From Opitutales bacterium (GTDB taxonomy: Bacteria > Verrucomicrobiota > Verrucomicrobiia > Opitutales > JABSRG01), in assembly GCA_028280845.1 (NCBI GenBank), contig JANQKZ010000059.1, positions 1 to 43,281 of the forward strand: a stretch of 43,281 nt of DNA, given 5' to 3'. Shown here in pieces: positions 17,745 through 26,040 of the stretch. Positions within the stretch are counted from its first letter, which is position 1. The number at the start of each line of letters is the position of its first letter. Under the pieces are notes generated by a model, which was not told the origin of the DNA, searched no databases, and saw only the letters and a list, made by a program, of their open reading frames with translations. The position numbers were made by a program, and so were the translations under genes.

Positions 17745-18188
17745 ATGGCTCTTCTAGATTTGCCTGCGGATTGGGAAACGGTCTGGGAATGCGCGAAAGC
17801 AGCCCGCCAGAACGCGTATTCCCCCTACTCACATTTTAAGGTGGGCGCGGCTCTCAGGCTCAAGCAGACCAGCAAGCCGGTCCCGGGGTGCAACGTCGAA
17901 AACGCCAGCTACGGGGGTACCATTTGCGCAGAACGCACCGCCGTGACCGCCGCTGTCGCCCTGCATGGAATTCAGCGGGGAGACCTAGAATATCTGGTCC
18001 TCGTCACGGATACCGAAAGTCCTACGGTTCCCTGCGCACTATGTCTCCAGGTCTTGGCTGAGTTCTGTCCGGCGGATTTCCCCATCTACCTGGCAGACAC
18101 CCGGGCGATCCGAGAAATGACAACCTTGGGCCACCTTCTACCCCGGCCTTTTATCGATTTTTCAGCAGACGAGGATGAAGCCCCATGA
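17745..18188 (+). CDS. cdd: cytidine deaminase
   Basis: 147 residues, tetrameric-class cytidine deaminase. It converts cytidine or deoxycytidine to the uridine form in pyrimidine salvage. Zinc ligands C61, C97 and C100 and proton-shuttle E63 are seen in GGTICAERTA and PCALCLQVL. YSPYSHFKVGAAL and GCNVENASYG form the substrate pocket. The usual PCGxCRQ is here PCALCLQ. The stop overlaps the start of the histidine kinase gene (ATGA, 18185-18188), indicating translational coupling with an unrelated sensor. Confidence 0.93.
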   Translation: MALLDLPADWETVWECAKAARQNAYSPYSHFKVGAALRLKQTSKPVPGCNVENASYGGTICAERTAVTAAVALHGIQRGDLEYLVLVTDTESPTVPCALCLQVLAEFCPADFPIYLADTRAIREMTTLGHLLPRPFIDFSADEDEAP

Positions 18189-19675
18189 AAAGTGAAACCC
18201 TGAAACGGTCATTTACCACGGCGGCGCGGTCGAATGAGGATATCGCCCTCATCGCGCATGATTTCGGCGTCTATGCCAAAGACCTTCACCTGAAAGAACT
18301 CTCCTATGAAAAAGGAGATATTATTCTCAAGGATGGGATAAACAACGACCAGCTTTACATCATTCTGTCCGGCGAAGTAGACCTCCTGCGAAGGCAGGAA
18401 GAGGGGCATCTCATCTATGTGGATACACTGAAGCCGGGGTCCTTCCTCGGTCTACTTTCCTTTTGGTCAGACGCGCCAACGTTTACGCAATCGAAGGCGG
18501 TTAAACCTGTGACGGCCATGTGTATCGGTCGCAAAGACTTTGAAAACATGGTTCAAAACCACCCGAAAGCCACGCTCGCGCTTCAGAACATGTTGACCAA
18601 TAGCTTAGCCGAACGTTACCGGAATATGGTGCTCCTCAACATCGCGGTCCATCACCTGACGGGTCAATTGGAAAAGGATCGAAACCGCCTGAAGCAAACG
18701 ATTAAAGATCTGGAGGAAACACGAGGCCAACTCGTCACCAAGGAACGCCTGGCCCTGCTCGGAAAACTGCTCGCCGGTATCGCTCACGAAATCAATAACC
18801 CCAGCGCCGCACTCCTGCAATCAGTCGAAGAACTCATGACCGATGTGCCGGCTTTGTTCAAGCCCGAGGCCCCGCTGGAGAAATTTAAAAAGGAAGGAGA
18901 ACTGCTCAGTGAGGGGCTTAAGAGCAGGTATATGGGCTCGACCCAGCGCCGGGATCGCATGCGGGAATTGGAGGACCGCTACCCCGATTTAGATCGACGG
19001 GTGATCCGCCGGCTCACGCCATTACCCGATTCCGATCTCGAATTACTGGAGAAGGAAATCAGGAAGGCCAACTCCCCTAAAAAGACTTCAGTCCTGGTGG
19101 ATAAGATAAAGTTTTTCGATATCGGAGCCAACCTGAAAAGTATCCAGTTATCCATTACAAGAATCAGCAATCTGGTGAGTAGTCTCAAATCTTACAGCCG
19201 GCCGACCACATCTGAGTCGGACCCGGTCCCAGCCAAGGAAATGGTTCTCAATACGATGACTGTGGTTAACCACCGGCTGAAACATTACCAGGTGGATGTC
19301 GATCTGAGTCGCATACCGGAGTCCGCCCTGATTCCCCCTCAGATCAATCAGGTCGTATCGAACATCCTGATCAACGCCTGTGATGCCACGGAAACGGGAG
19401 GCATGATCCGGGTTGAAGGCTGGATAGAAGAACCCACGAACCTGGTTTACCTGGTGTTTGCCGATTCCGGCACGGGGATTCCCGAAGAGAACTTGAAAAA
19501 AATATTCGAGCCCAATTTCACCACCAAAAGCTCCGGAGGCGATTTTGGTCTAGGGCTTGGACTCGCCATCTCCAGGGACATTGTAGAGCGCTTCAATGGA
19601 AACCTGCTCGCAGACAACAACGAAACCAAGGGAGCCCGGTTTACTCTGATTATTCCCGCGGCAACAGCGTCTTAG
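18185..19675 (+). CDS. sensor histidine kinase with N-terminal cyclic-nucleotide-binding-like domain
   Basis: 496 residues, no transmembrane segment seen, so probably cytoplasmic. Residues about 35-145 form a CNB-like beta-roll (DQLYIILSGEVDLLR, GSFLGLLSF), but the phosphate-binding cassette lacks its usual Glu and Arg, so cAMP binding is doubtful. A coiled coil (about 155-190) leads to the H-box GIAHEINNPSAAL with H201. The second DHp helix (SIQLSITRISNLVSSL, about 319-334) comes only after an insertion of roughly 105 charged residues. The ATPase has an N-box with N393/N397, G1 DSGTGIP (427-433), FEPNFTTK and G2 GLGLGLA. No response regulator lies next to it. It overlaps cdd at its start and the convergent permease at its end. 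Confidence 0.9.
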   Translation: MKSETLKRSFTTAARSNEDIALIAHDFGVYAKDLHLKELSYEKGDIILKDGINNDQLYIILSGEVDLLRRQEEGHLIYVDTLKPGSFLGLLSFWSDAPTFTQSKAVKPVTAMCIGRKDFENMVQNHPKATLALQNMLTNSLAERYRNMVLLNIAVHHLTGQLEKDRNRLKQTIKDLEETRGQLVTKERLALLGKLLAGIAHEINNPSAALLQSVEELMTDVPALFKPEAPLEKFKKEGELLSEGLKSRYMGSTQRRDRMRELEDRYPDLDRRVIRRLTPLPDSDLELLEKEIRKANSPKKTSVLVDKIKFFDIGANLKSIQLSITRISNLVSSLKSYSRPTTSESDPVPAKEMVLNTMTVVNHRLKHYQVDVDLSRIPESALIPPQINQVVSNILINACDATETGGMIRVEGWIEEPTNLVYLVFADSGTGIPEENLKKIFEPNFTTKSSGGDFGLGLGLAISRDIVERFNGNLLADNNETKGARFTLIIPAATAS

Positions 19676-20837
19676 ACTCTGTTTTGTTCGACAGGGTCTC
19701 AGCTTGACAGCAAGGGGAACAAGCTGCAGCAGAGGGGTCACTTTTCGGAGCGAGCATGCTTTTCATCAGGGGGATCGCCAATATGACGAACAAGCCCAGG
19801 GCAGACAGATGTTGAAACCAATTCAACGAGGTCATCTCATGGTGGCTATGGGAGAGCTGGGGAAACCGCAGGGCAAGTTGATCCATTCCCCACCCGGCCA
19901 GCCAGGCGCAGCCCAGGAGACTGACCAGAAAGGCCATTAAGATCCGCCAACCCATTTGTTTCTGAATCACGCTGAGCGTGGCCGCATTAGTAGCAGGTCC
20001 GGTAATGAGAAAAACCAGGGCAGCCCCCGGGGACAGGCCCAATCCCAATAGCGAATAGGCCAGCGGGATCGAGCCCGTCGAGCAGACATAAAGGGGAATC
20101 GAAATCAGGGTGATGCCCACGTAGAGGAGCAAGGGGTAACCCAGTAAGGGCTCAATCCACGCAGTGGGCATCCAGACAGTAATGGCAGCTGCCAGAATAA
20201 GGCCGATGATCATGGCGCGGGTCAGTTCCCCGGGTAAGACGATGAATCCATAACGCATAGCGGATCGGGTCTTATCCCACACAGATGCACCTTCCTCATG
20301 ATTCCCCCCACAGGTATGGCAGTTTGAATCGGGTTCGGTCCCCGCTACTTCTTGATGACCACACCCACACGGGTCCTCCTCCGGTGAAGCCTCCAGCGGG
20401 CCCGGCTTCAAAGATCTGGTCCCACGCTTTTCAACCAGATCAACCACACTTCCTGTTAAGAGGCCGCTGATGAAAGCCACCACCACCCGAAAGCCAGCAA
20501 AAACGGGGCCCATCAAGGCGTGGGTGGCCAGAATACTGTCAACCCCTGTTTGAGGAGTCGCCGTGAGAAAAGACACAGTCGACCCCGAGCTGGCCCCTTC
20601 TCGTTTAAGCGATGCGGCCAGGGGCAAGACTCCACAGGAGCAGATCGGCAAAGGGATACCCAACACCGTGGACTTCAGATTGGAAGAAACTCCCTGTTTT
20701 CCCAACAGGTTTTTGATCACATTTGGCCGAAGCAATACATGGAGCACGCCAGCCATCAGGAACCCGAACAATAAATATGGCGCCATTTCCCCCATCAGGT
20801 TCCAAAGCTCAGACAAAAATGAAAAAACGGATGCCAC
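19650..20837 (-). CDS. permease of the SO_0444/DUF318 type, probable metal efflux
   Basis: 395 residues with about eight to ten hydrophobic segments. The family hallmark PLPICSCGVLPLAASL plus TPQTGVDSI lies in the first half, and YVCSTGSIPLAYSLLG with TGPATNAATL in the second. A central soluble loop (about 148-185) has clustered metal-binding residues (CGCGHQ, CHTCGGNH) and the tail has CSPCCQ. Relatives are annotated as Cu/Zn efflux or arsenite-type permeases; the Cys/His loop supports a soft metal or metalloid substrate, but which one is not visible. The 3' end overlaps the kinase gene by 26 bp on the opposite strand. Confidence 0.83.
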   Translation of the reverse strand: MASVFSFLSELWNLMGEMAPYLLFGFLMAGVLHVLLRPNVIKNLLGKQGVSSNLKSTVLGIPLPICSCGVLPLAASLKREGASSGSTVSFLTATPQTGVDSILATHALMGPVFAGFRVVVAFISGLLTGSVVDLVEKRGTRSLKPGPLEASPEEDPCGCGHQEVAGTEPDSNCHTCGGNHEEGASVWDKTRSAMRYGFIVLPGELTRAMIIGLILAAAITVWMPTAWIEPLLGYPLLLYVGITLISIPLYVCSTGSIPLAYSLLGLGLSPGAALVFLITGPATNAATLSVIQKQMGWRILMAFLVSLLGCAWLAGWGMDQLALRFPQLSHSHHEMTSLNWFQHLSALGLFVILAIPLMKSMLAPKSDPSAAACSPCCQAETLSNKTESKTLLPRE

Positions 20838-21036
20838 GATCCCACTTTAGTAGAAGCGAAGAGAGTTCCAATGCTTTTTCCGCATGTCCATAAATCCACC
20901 CGGCATGGGGTGTTTTCCGCAGCCCTGCCTTGAATTCCCTGCCTGTTGCACCTTGCGAAAGCAGGAGATAGTGATTTTTTTATTAAAAATGTAAAACATT
21001 GTTAAACAGAAGGTTAAGATTTTTTTGACGGTCATT

Positions 21037-21052
21037 TTGTTACGTGTAACAA
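21037..21052. promoter_or_regulatory. TTGTTAC-GT-GTAACAA palindrome
   Basis: Perfect 7+7 dyad with a 2-bp centre, 235 bp before the receptor start and 200 bp before the divergent permease start. A TTGACG hexamer lies just upstream (21025-21030). Size and symmetry fit a dimeric repressor or activator site; the factor is not encoded nearby. It could regulate either gene. Confidence 0.4.
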
Positions 21053-21118
21053 CACAGGATGGTAGTCTTTTCATCAAGGAACTTCATTAATAAGCTCTAC
21101 AACAATACTGGAGCTCTA

Positions 21119-21285
21119 CCCCCTTTAACCTGCTCCCTCCTACTTATCCTACCCTCACCCTTGGTTCACTTCCTGAAACGGTCTCAGCCCTGCCAGGCCC
21201 ATAGCCCTATCGGTTACCACTATCTCTCTTTCCGGAGCTACCCTTAATCCGGCAAAAACCTCCTACAACCCTAGTTACCCATATG
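21119..21285 (+). promoter_or_regulatory. C-rich, G-poor leader, possible rut-like region
   Basis: About 165 nt directly before the receptor start are dominated by C and T with scattered CCC/CTCC and few G. Such bubbles are what Rho binds in nascent RNA. Rho-dependent attenuation of the receptor gene would fit, but no measurement is available. No B12-box or other riboswitch core is recognised. Confidence 0.3.
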
Positions 21286-21287
21286 GT

Positions 21288-24200
21288 ATGAAAACTATAA
21301 GCTACAAACACCACGTCCTCGGACGTATCATCCCGATGCTATTGGGATTTTTGTCGCTCATCTTGACCCCCGCTCTTCTGATTTCGCAGGAAACAGAGGA
21401 GGAAGATGAGTCAGATATTGAAGAACTCAGCCCATTTTCTGTCGAAGCCCAAGAAGGATGGGTGGCCACCGAAACACTGGCAGGCAGTCGCCTAAGGACT
21501 GATCTGCGGGATGTATCCTCACAGATTGAAACGATGACCATCGATTTCATGGAGGACTACAACGTTAATTCGGTGGAAGAAGCCCTTATCTACTCAACCA
21601 ACGTAGCCAGCCCTGATGACCGAATCACGGGAAACGGCGAGGGATTTGGCAATGCGCAAATCAGCAACTTCAGCCAGATTCGTGGCTTGGGAGGGGGAAC
21701 AAATTCCCGGGAGTTTTTCCAGGTAAGCATGCCGACGGACAATTATAACCTGTCGCGGGTTACCATTGCGGCTGGCCCACAGCCGGTGCTCTTCGGAGTA
21801 GGAAGTCCTGCCGGGGTATTGGATGTCACCATGAATAGAGCTAACTTTGCTGGAAACAAGGGATCCCTCAGTTTGGGCGTGGATAGTTTTGGAGGACACC
21901 GGGCAACCTTGGATTACAACTTCGTGGTCTTAGATGACAAATTAGCTGTCCGTGCAGCGGTTCTGGATGAAGACAGAAAAATGGAGTGGAAGCCAAACTA
22001 CGACCGTGACAAGCGCGTCTACGTTACAGCCTTAATCCGACCCTTCAAAAATACCGATATCTCCCTCCACTATGAAAAGTCGCGCCGAGAGCCAAACCGC
22101 GTAAATCGTTTTTTGGCTTTCGACGCCCTGACCCCTTGGATTGTTTCAGGAGACCCCGGGTATAACAATGGCCCAGGGAACATGGGCAACCTTCCCGCTT
22201 ATTTTACCCGCCACAATCTACACCCGGTTTCGATCATTAATGATGATGGAACCGTAAGCGATCCAATCAGCTATCGCGATACGGTTGAGGTTCAGGAACC
22301 AGCCGATATGCCTACCGCCAATCCCCTCGATTTTCAGGCAGACGGGTGGACCCTCCACGGTAACAATTTCTTCCCGGTTGCCACCTCAGTTAATTTTCAA
22401 GGGATTGCCCGGGTGAGCGAACATGATGCCGATCACTTTAACATCTTTATTGATCAGAAAATTCTGGATAACTGGTATTTGTCTTTCGGATACAATAAGG
22501 AAGACTACGAGGAGAATGGCTGGAGTGCCGGTAATTACAATCGAACCCTGCGCATTGACGCTAACAACTTCATGCCGGATGGAGTTACACCCAACCCTCA
22601 TTTCGGAGACTACTACTTAGAGGATCGGGGTAGCTTTACCAATGCCTTCCAGGATAGGGAAAACTGGCGGGCTATGACCTCCTTCGAGTATGACTTCGCC
22701 CAACACGATGGCATCGTCTGGGAAATTCTCGGTAAACACAGGATTGGCGGTTTGGTCTCCCAGGATAAGTACCGCAATGCGACACAACAGGGCATGCGCT
22801 ACCGCTTCATGCCTAATGCCGGTGGGTCGGAGCCCAACTTCGCTTACAGCGATGAATGGTCAACCCGAGCCAATGACCGGCCATTCTGGCGCACGCGATC
22901 TTATCTCACCGAAGCCAATGGGTATACGGCACAACGACCGAATTTCCCCTTCGACGGTAGCCCCGTCACGATTCGAGATGAAGCGGGCCAACCTGTCACC
23001 CTGAATGCTTTCGACCTGGGGCTTACCAACGCCAACGGAGCCCGCCTCCTCAGCTCCAATGGTCCTCAAATGGAAAATACCGAGACCACCACGACGCAGG
23101 TCACTTACCAGGCCTTCTTCTGGGATAGCCGCGGCGTCTTCACTTGGGGTTGGCGTGAGGACGAAGCCAAGAGCAAAGGAGCGGAACCCGGTTTTGCCAA
23201 TCGAGACAATCCGACGCGGATGTTCCCTTATTTCCAGGATGTTCCCTGGGCAACCGATTGGCGCACCGTGCAGAAAGGACAAACGAAGACTATCGGTGGG
23301 ATCCTTCGCCCCATTCCTGAAGTCGCCTTTTTCTACAACGAAGCGGATACTTTTCAGCCTAATATCGGTCGCTTTGATCCTTACGGAAACGAATATCCGG
23401 GAGCCCAGGGTGATGGCCGGGATTATGGCGTGCAGCTCGACTTGTTTGATCGACGTTTGTCCATTAAGTGGAATGAATTCGAAAATACCGCGGGTCCCTT
23501 ACGGGCGGCGAATACTCCTTTCAACCGCTGGCGTGACCCGGTCTGGGATGTGGAAAGCCGCTGGCGTGCCCTCGATGCTGTCGGAGATTATCCCAATCAG
23601 GGGGAAGGCGGTTTTCGTGAATTGGGCCGTGCGCTCTACTGGGTAATGAGCGATAATACCTCGAAGGGACGTGAACTCACGATCAGTGCCTCTCCCACGC
23701 CGAACTGGAACCTGCGATTTACCTACGCAGACCAGGAAGCCATTGAATCCAACATCGGAGACGTTTGGTTCCAATGGATTGATGAACGCCTGCCCGTCTG
23801 GGAAGCGCTCAATGTACCTGAGGGAGGTGCAGACAATCCAAGGGACATGGATGGAGATGGGGTGATCGGTACCTGGACCTGGGATACTGCCTGGTATGAG
23901 GATGATAAACCGCCCGCTACGGGGGGGCAGACCCTCTCCCAGTATTACTACGAGGTAACGGTGAACGGCACGATCGGCTCAGCAGTCATCAAAGCCCTCG
24001 ACGGGAAAGCTAATGAATTTGAACGCTCGCGGCGTTGGAATTTCAATACCAGTTACCGCCTCACCGAGGGCATGTTCCAAGGCACTACAGTCGGCGGCGC
24101 TTTACGTTGGCGGGATGCTCCGGTTACCGGTTATGCCGACACCACAGGCCCGGGTGGATTGCCAATCATTGATCTGGAACGACCATGGTTTGGATCCTCT

Positions 24201-24404
24201 GAGTTTTATGTCGACGCCTTCGTCCGTTATCGCGGTCAACTTCCATTCTGGGATGAACGCAATTACAGCCTCCAAGTCAATGTCAACAACCTCATGGGTA
24301 CCGATAGCCCCATTCGAGTCATTGACGGAGTTGAAGGCAATGCCCTCCGCCTGGCTCGTCGCGAAGGCACCCGCTGGACCTTTACCTTCGGGTTAGATCT
24401 CTAA
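21288..24404 (+). CDS. TonB-dependent outer-membrane receptor, Opitutae-type
   Basis: 1038 residues. A signal peptide (about 1-33) precedes an acidic linker and the TonB-box-like stretch ELSPFSV. A plug domain follows with TLAGSRLRTDLRDVSSQIE and IRGLGGGTNSREFF. The rest is a beta-barrel ending in WTFTFGLDL, a typical aromatic-rich C-terminal strand. It imports an unknown ligand across the outer membrane using TonB energy. In Opitutae such receptors are numerous and usually linked to polymer breakdown, yet here the neighbours are a metal-type permease and a redox cluster, so the ligand is open. There is no SusD-like partner. Two terminators follow. Confidence 0.9.
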   Translation: MKTISYKHHVLGRIIPMLLGFLSLILTPALLISQETEEEDESDIEELSPFSVEAQEGWVATETLAGSRLRTDLRDVSSQIETMTIDFMEDYNVNSVEEALIYSTNVASPDDRITGNGEGFGNAQISNFSQIRGLGGGTNSREFFQVSMPTDNYNLSRVTIAAGPQPVLFGVGSPAGVLDVTMNRANFAGNKGSLSLGVDSFGGHRATLDYNFVVLDDKLAVRAAVLDEDRKMEWKPNYDRDKRVYVTALIRPFKNTDISLHYEKSRREPNRVNRFLAFDALTPWIVSGDPGYNNGPGNMGNLPAYFTRHNLHPVSIINDDGTVSDPISYRDTVEVQEPADMPTANPLDFQADGWTLHGNNFFPVATSVNFQGIARVSEHDADHFNIFIDQKILDNWYLSFGYNKEDYEENGWSAGNYNRTLRIDANNFMPDGVTPNPHFGDYYLEDRGSFTNAFQDRENWRAMTSFEYDFAQHDGIVWEILGKHRIGGLVSQDKYRNATQQGMRYRFMPNAGGSEPNFAYSDEWSTRANDRPFWRTRSYLTEANGYTAQRPNFPFDGSPVTIRDEAGQPVTLNAFDLGLTNANGARLLSSNGPQMENTETTTTQVTYQAFFWDSRGVFTWGWREDEAKSKGAEPGFANRDNPTRMFPYFQDVPWATDWRTVQKGQTKTIGGILRPIPEVAFFYNEADTFQPNIGRFDPYGNEYPGAQGDGRDYGVQLDLFDRRLSIKWNEFENTAGPLRAANTPFNRWRDPVWDVESRWRALDAVGDYPNQGEGGFRELGRALYWVMSDNTSKGRELTISASPTPNWNLRFTYADQEAIESNIGDVWFQWIDERLPVWEALNVPEGGADNPRDMDGDGVIGTWTWDTAWYEDDKPPATGGQTLSQYYYEVTVNGTIGSAVIKALDGKANEFERSRRWNFNTSYRLTEGMFQGTTVGGALRWRDAPVTGYADTTGPGGLPIIDLERPWFGSSEFYVDAFVRYRGQLPFWDERNYSLQVNVNNLMGTDSPIRVIDGVEGNALRLARREGTRWTFTFGLDL

Positions 24405-24444
24405 GCTTACTGCCATCTCTCTACCTCACTCCATACAGTGCAGG

Positions 24445-24469
24445 CGCCCTCCCCCCAAGGAGGGCGTTT
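24445..24469 (+). terminator. terminator after TonB-dependent receptor 1
   Basis: CGCCCTCC (24445-24452), loop CCCCAA, GGAGGGCG (24459-24466), then TTT. An 8-bp GC-rich perfect stem 41 bp after the stop codon; the T-run is short. Confidence 0.7.
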
Positions 24470-24494
24470 CCCCTCTCTCCAAACGCCTCAATTT

Positions 24495-24527
24495 CTAACG
24501 TAATGGAATTCCAATAAATCACGTTAG
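24495..24527. repeat. nested inverted repeat
   Basis: Outer arms CTAACGT (24495-24501) and ACGTTAG (24521-24527) enclose the perfect palindrome TGGAATTCCA (24504-24513). The element lies between two terminators, where no gene is seen. It may be a protein-binding site or part of a short transcript ending at 24573. Confidence 0.4.
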
Positions 24528-24539
24528 TTGTACCAAATA

Positions 24540-24573
24540 GAAAGGACCTGTGGGTAGCAGGTCCTTTCTTTTT
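24540..24573 (+). terminator. strong intrinsic terminator
   Basis: GAAAGGACCTG (24540-24550) pairs perfectly with CAGGTCCTTTC (24558-24568) over a 7-nt loop, followed by TTTTT. It is the second stop signal after the receptor, or the end of a separate short transcript starting after 24469. Confidence 0.8.
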
Positions 24574-24640
24574 GATAATGTTTGCTGCCGAGGCAATGGT
24601 TTGGAGTGAATGACCGTTAGATAGCATACCCAAGGCATGT

Positions 24641-25096
24641 TCAGGCGTGCTTAACCGTGCCGATTGGAGACCTGAACATGATCCAACCCAGTCCCACCAA
24701 GGTGAGGGTATTTTTCAAGGTGGCCCAGGAAGGGCGCTCCAGCATTTGAATAAGTCCTGCTAAGGGCCCGCCCGCCTCAAACGCACCAAAACAACCGCAA
24801 CTGACTTCCAGCCCTCGCAACCATGCCTGACCTGTCAGTCCCAGAAAAAGAAGGTTCAGGACTAAAGTGACCAGCAAGGTCGAATTCAGCCAGAAGCCAA
24901 AGAGCAAAAAAATCCCGAGAAGGATCTCCAGCCAGGGCAAAGTAATGGCCACGAGCACCAGGAAGAAGTCGGACACAGGTAAGCTATAATCCAGTATGTT
25001 GGAATAAAACGAAGGGGGATTCCCCGCTTTCCCAAGACCCGCAAATAGATATAAGAGACCGATACCGATTCGAATACTATGAGCCAGGGCCGTCAT
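24641..25096 (-). CDS. MauE/DoxX-family redox-associated membrane protein
   Basis: 151 residues with four hydrophobic segments. The N-terminal IGLLYLFAGLGKAGNP fits the DoxX/MauE fold, and the CGCFG motif in VSCGCFGAFE is the cysteine pair characteristic of MauE. MauE helps disulfide formation in methylamine dehydrogenase maturation; here it sits 112 bp downstream of a DsbA-like gene, so a role in envelope disulfide exchange is inferred. I chose the ATG at 25096 over an adjacent GTG at 25099. It is third in a minus-strand cluster after the DsbA-like gene and a membrane mini-ORF. Confidence 0.83.
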   Translation of the reverse strand: MTALAHSIRIGIGLLYLFAGLGKAGNPPSFYSNILDYSLPVSDFFLVLVAITLPWLEILLGIFLLFGFWLNSTLLVTLVLNLLFLGLTGQAWLRGLEVSCGCFGAFEAGGPLAGLIQMLERPSWATLKNTLTLVGLGWIMFRSPIGTVKHA

Positions 25097-25111
25097 CACA
25101 GCTATCGCGGG

Positions 25112-25225
25112 CTAGAGGCTGAGGCCATTGGGATTCATCAGGTTAAAAATCAGCCCCAGCAGCAAAGCGAAGCTGACCAGAATCATAGCCCGGAGAATCA
25201 CCTGTGGATTAAGGTACAGTTTCAC
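25112..25225 (-). CDS. 37-residue single-membrane-segment mini-protein, possible rhodanese-gene remnant
   Basis: GTG at 25225 overlaps the end of the DsbA-like gene by 17 bp; TAG at 25112-25114 precedes the mauE-like start by 15 bp. The peptide is a short polar start (VKLYLNPQ) then a hydrophobic helix (VILRAMILVSFALLLGLIFNL) and NPNGLSL. The helix plus N-x-x-(N/S)-P-x-G style resembles the membrane anchor that precedes a rhodanese domain in proteins found beside MauE genes, recalled from memory. It could be a truncated remnant or a genuine small membrane protein. Tight spacing on both sides favours real translation. V9 (GTG) is an alternative start. Confidence 0.45.
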   Translation of the reverse strand: MKLYLNPQVILRAMILVSFALLLGLIFNLMNPNGLSL

Positions 25226-25922
25226 CCGCTAATCCAATGGCAATACCCAGGACCCCGTCAATCACCCGTTTATATTCTGAGAAGGGGCGTCCCTTTTCCA
25301 TACGAATAACCAGGTATTTATCAGTGCCGTTTTGAGGCAGTCCAACCAGTGTTGTCGGCGTGCCGCGCACACCATTCACCTTGGCCAAGGTGCGACGAAA
25401 CTCTACAAGTTTCAGGATTTCCTGACTCTTTCGATCGGTTTGAAAACGCTCAAAGTCCATCCCGATCAGGGCCGCAATCTGGGAATATCGCTTGTCCGTT
25501 AAACGGGTTCCATATTTCCAGAAAAGCGGTTCAGCAGCTTCACCTTTTTCCTGCTTTTCTGCGGCATAGAAAGCAGCCGTTGCCTGGTAGGTCGGATCGG
25601 CCTGATCACCGACAGGAAAGAGACTGGAATATATACGGATTAGGCCCGAATCCACATAAGCCTCCTTCAGGCGCGGGAGCGCGCCCTGGCGCATGGCTCG
25701 GCAATCGCTGCACAGCATGTTTTCATACTGCACCAGAATGACCTCGGCTTCCGGGTTCCCCTGAACCGTTTTGGGGAGGTATTGTCCCTCAATGGGAAAA
25801 ACGGCATAGGCCTCACCGGCCACTGCCTGCAGGCGGGACAGCAAATCCTGAGCCTCACAGCCCATAGCTAACCATTGGGCAACGATTAGGATGATGAACG
25901 TGTGTTTCACTGGTTTAATCAT
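25209..25922 (-). CDS. DsbA-like thioredoxin-fold protein, exported
   Basis: 237 residues from the ATG at 25922. An N-terminal signal (KHTFIILIVAQWLAMGCEA) is followed by a thioredoxin fold with the redox pair C71-x-x-C74 (CSDC). A long helical insert (about 110-175) follows, then the cis-proline loop VRGTPTTLV. This is the layout of DsbA/DsbG-like oxidoreductases. The C at position 22 with LAMG before it is close to, but not, a canonical lipobox. An upstream ATG at 25985 would put 21 extra residues before the signal and is unlikely. It is the first gene of the cluster with the mini-ORF and the MauE-like gene. Confidence 0.85.
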   Translation of the reverse strand: MIKPVKHTFIILIVAQWLAMGCEAQDLLSRLQAVAGEAYAVFPIEGQYLPKTVQGNPEAEVILVQYENMLCSDCRAMRQGALPRLKEAYVDSGLIRIYSSLFPVGDQADPTYQATAAFYAAEKQEKGEAAEPLFWKYGTRLTDKRYSQIAALIGMDFERFQTDRKSQEILKLVEFRRTLAKVNGVRGTPTTLVGLPQNGTDKYLVIRMEKGRPFSEYKRVIDGVLGIAIGLAGETVP

Positions 25923-26040
25923 AGAAAGAAGGGACACCCATGATGGAGCCATGCTCCAGACGAGAACAAGGTAAATTACGGTCACCGGAGGATAGGGTTT
26001 ATTTTCGCTTATGGGATCCTATGATAGCTCAACCAGAATC

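Larger units (their letters stand above)
20838..21287. other. 450-bp divergent spacer between the permease and TonB-dependent receptor 1
   Basis: No convincing gene. The middle (20975-21060) is AT-rich and holds dyads: AATGT-AAA-ACATT (20988-21000) and TTGTTAC-GT-GTAACAA (21037-21052). A minus-strand promoter for the permease can be proposed: TTAACA (21000-21005), a 17-bp spacer, TAAAAA (20977-20982). The downstream part (about 21119-21285) is strongly C/T-rich and G-poor on the + strand and would form the receptor leader. A 76-codon minus-strand frame at 20847-21077 has no family likeness and I do not call it. Confidence 0.55.

Noticed and set aside
20847-21077. 76-codon minus-strand frame upstream of the permease
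   Set aside because: It covers the AT-rich promoter area and dyads, has biased composition and no recognisable motif.
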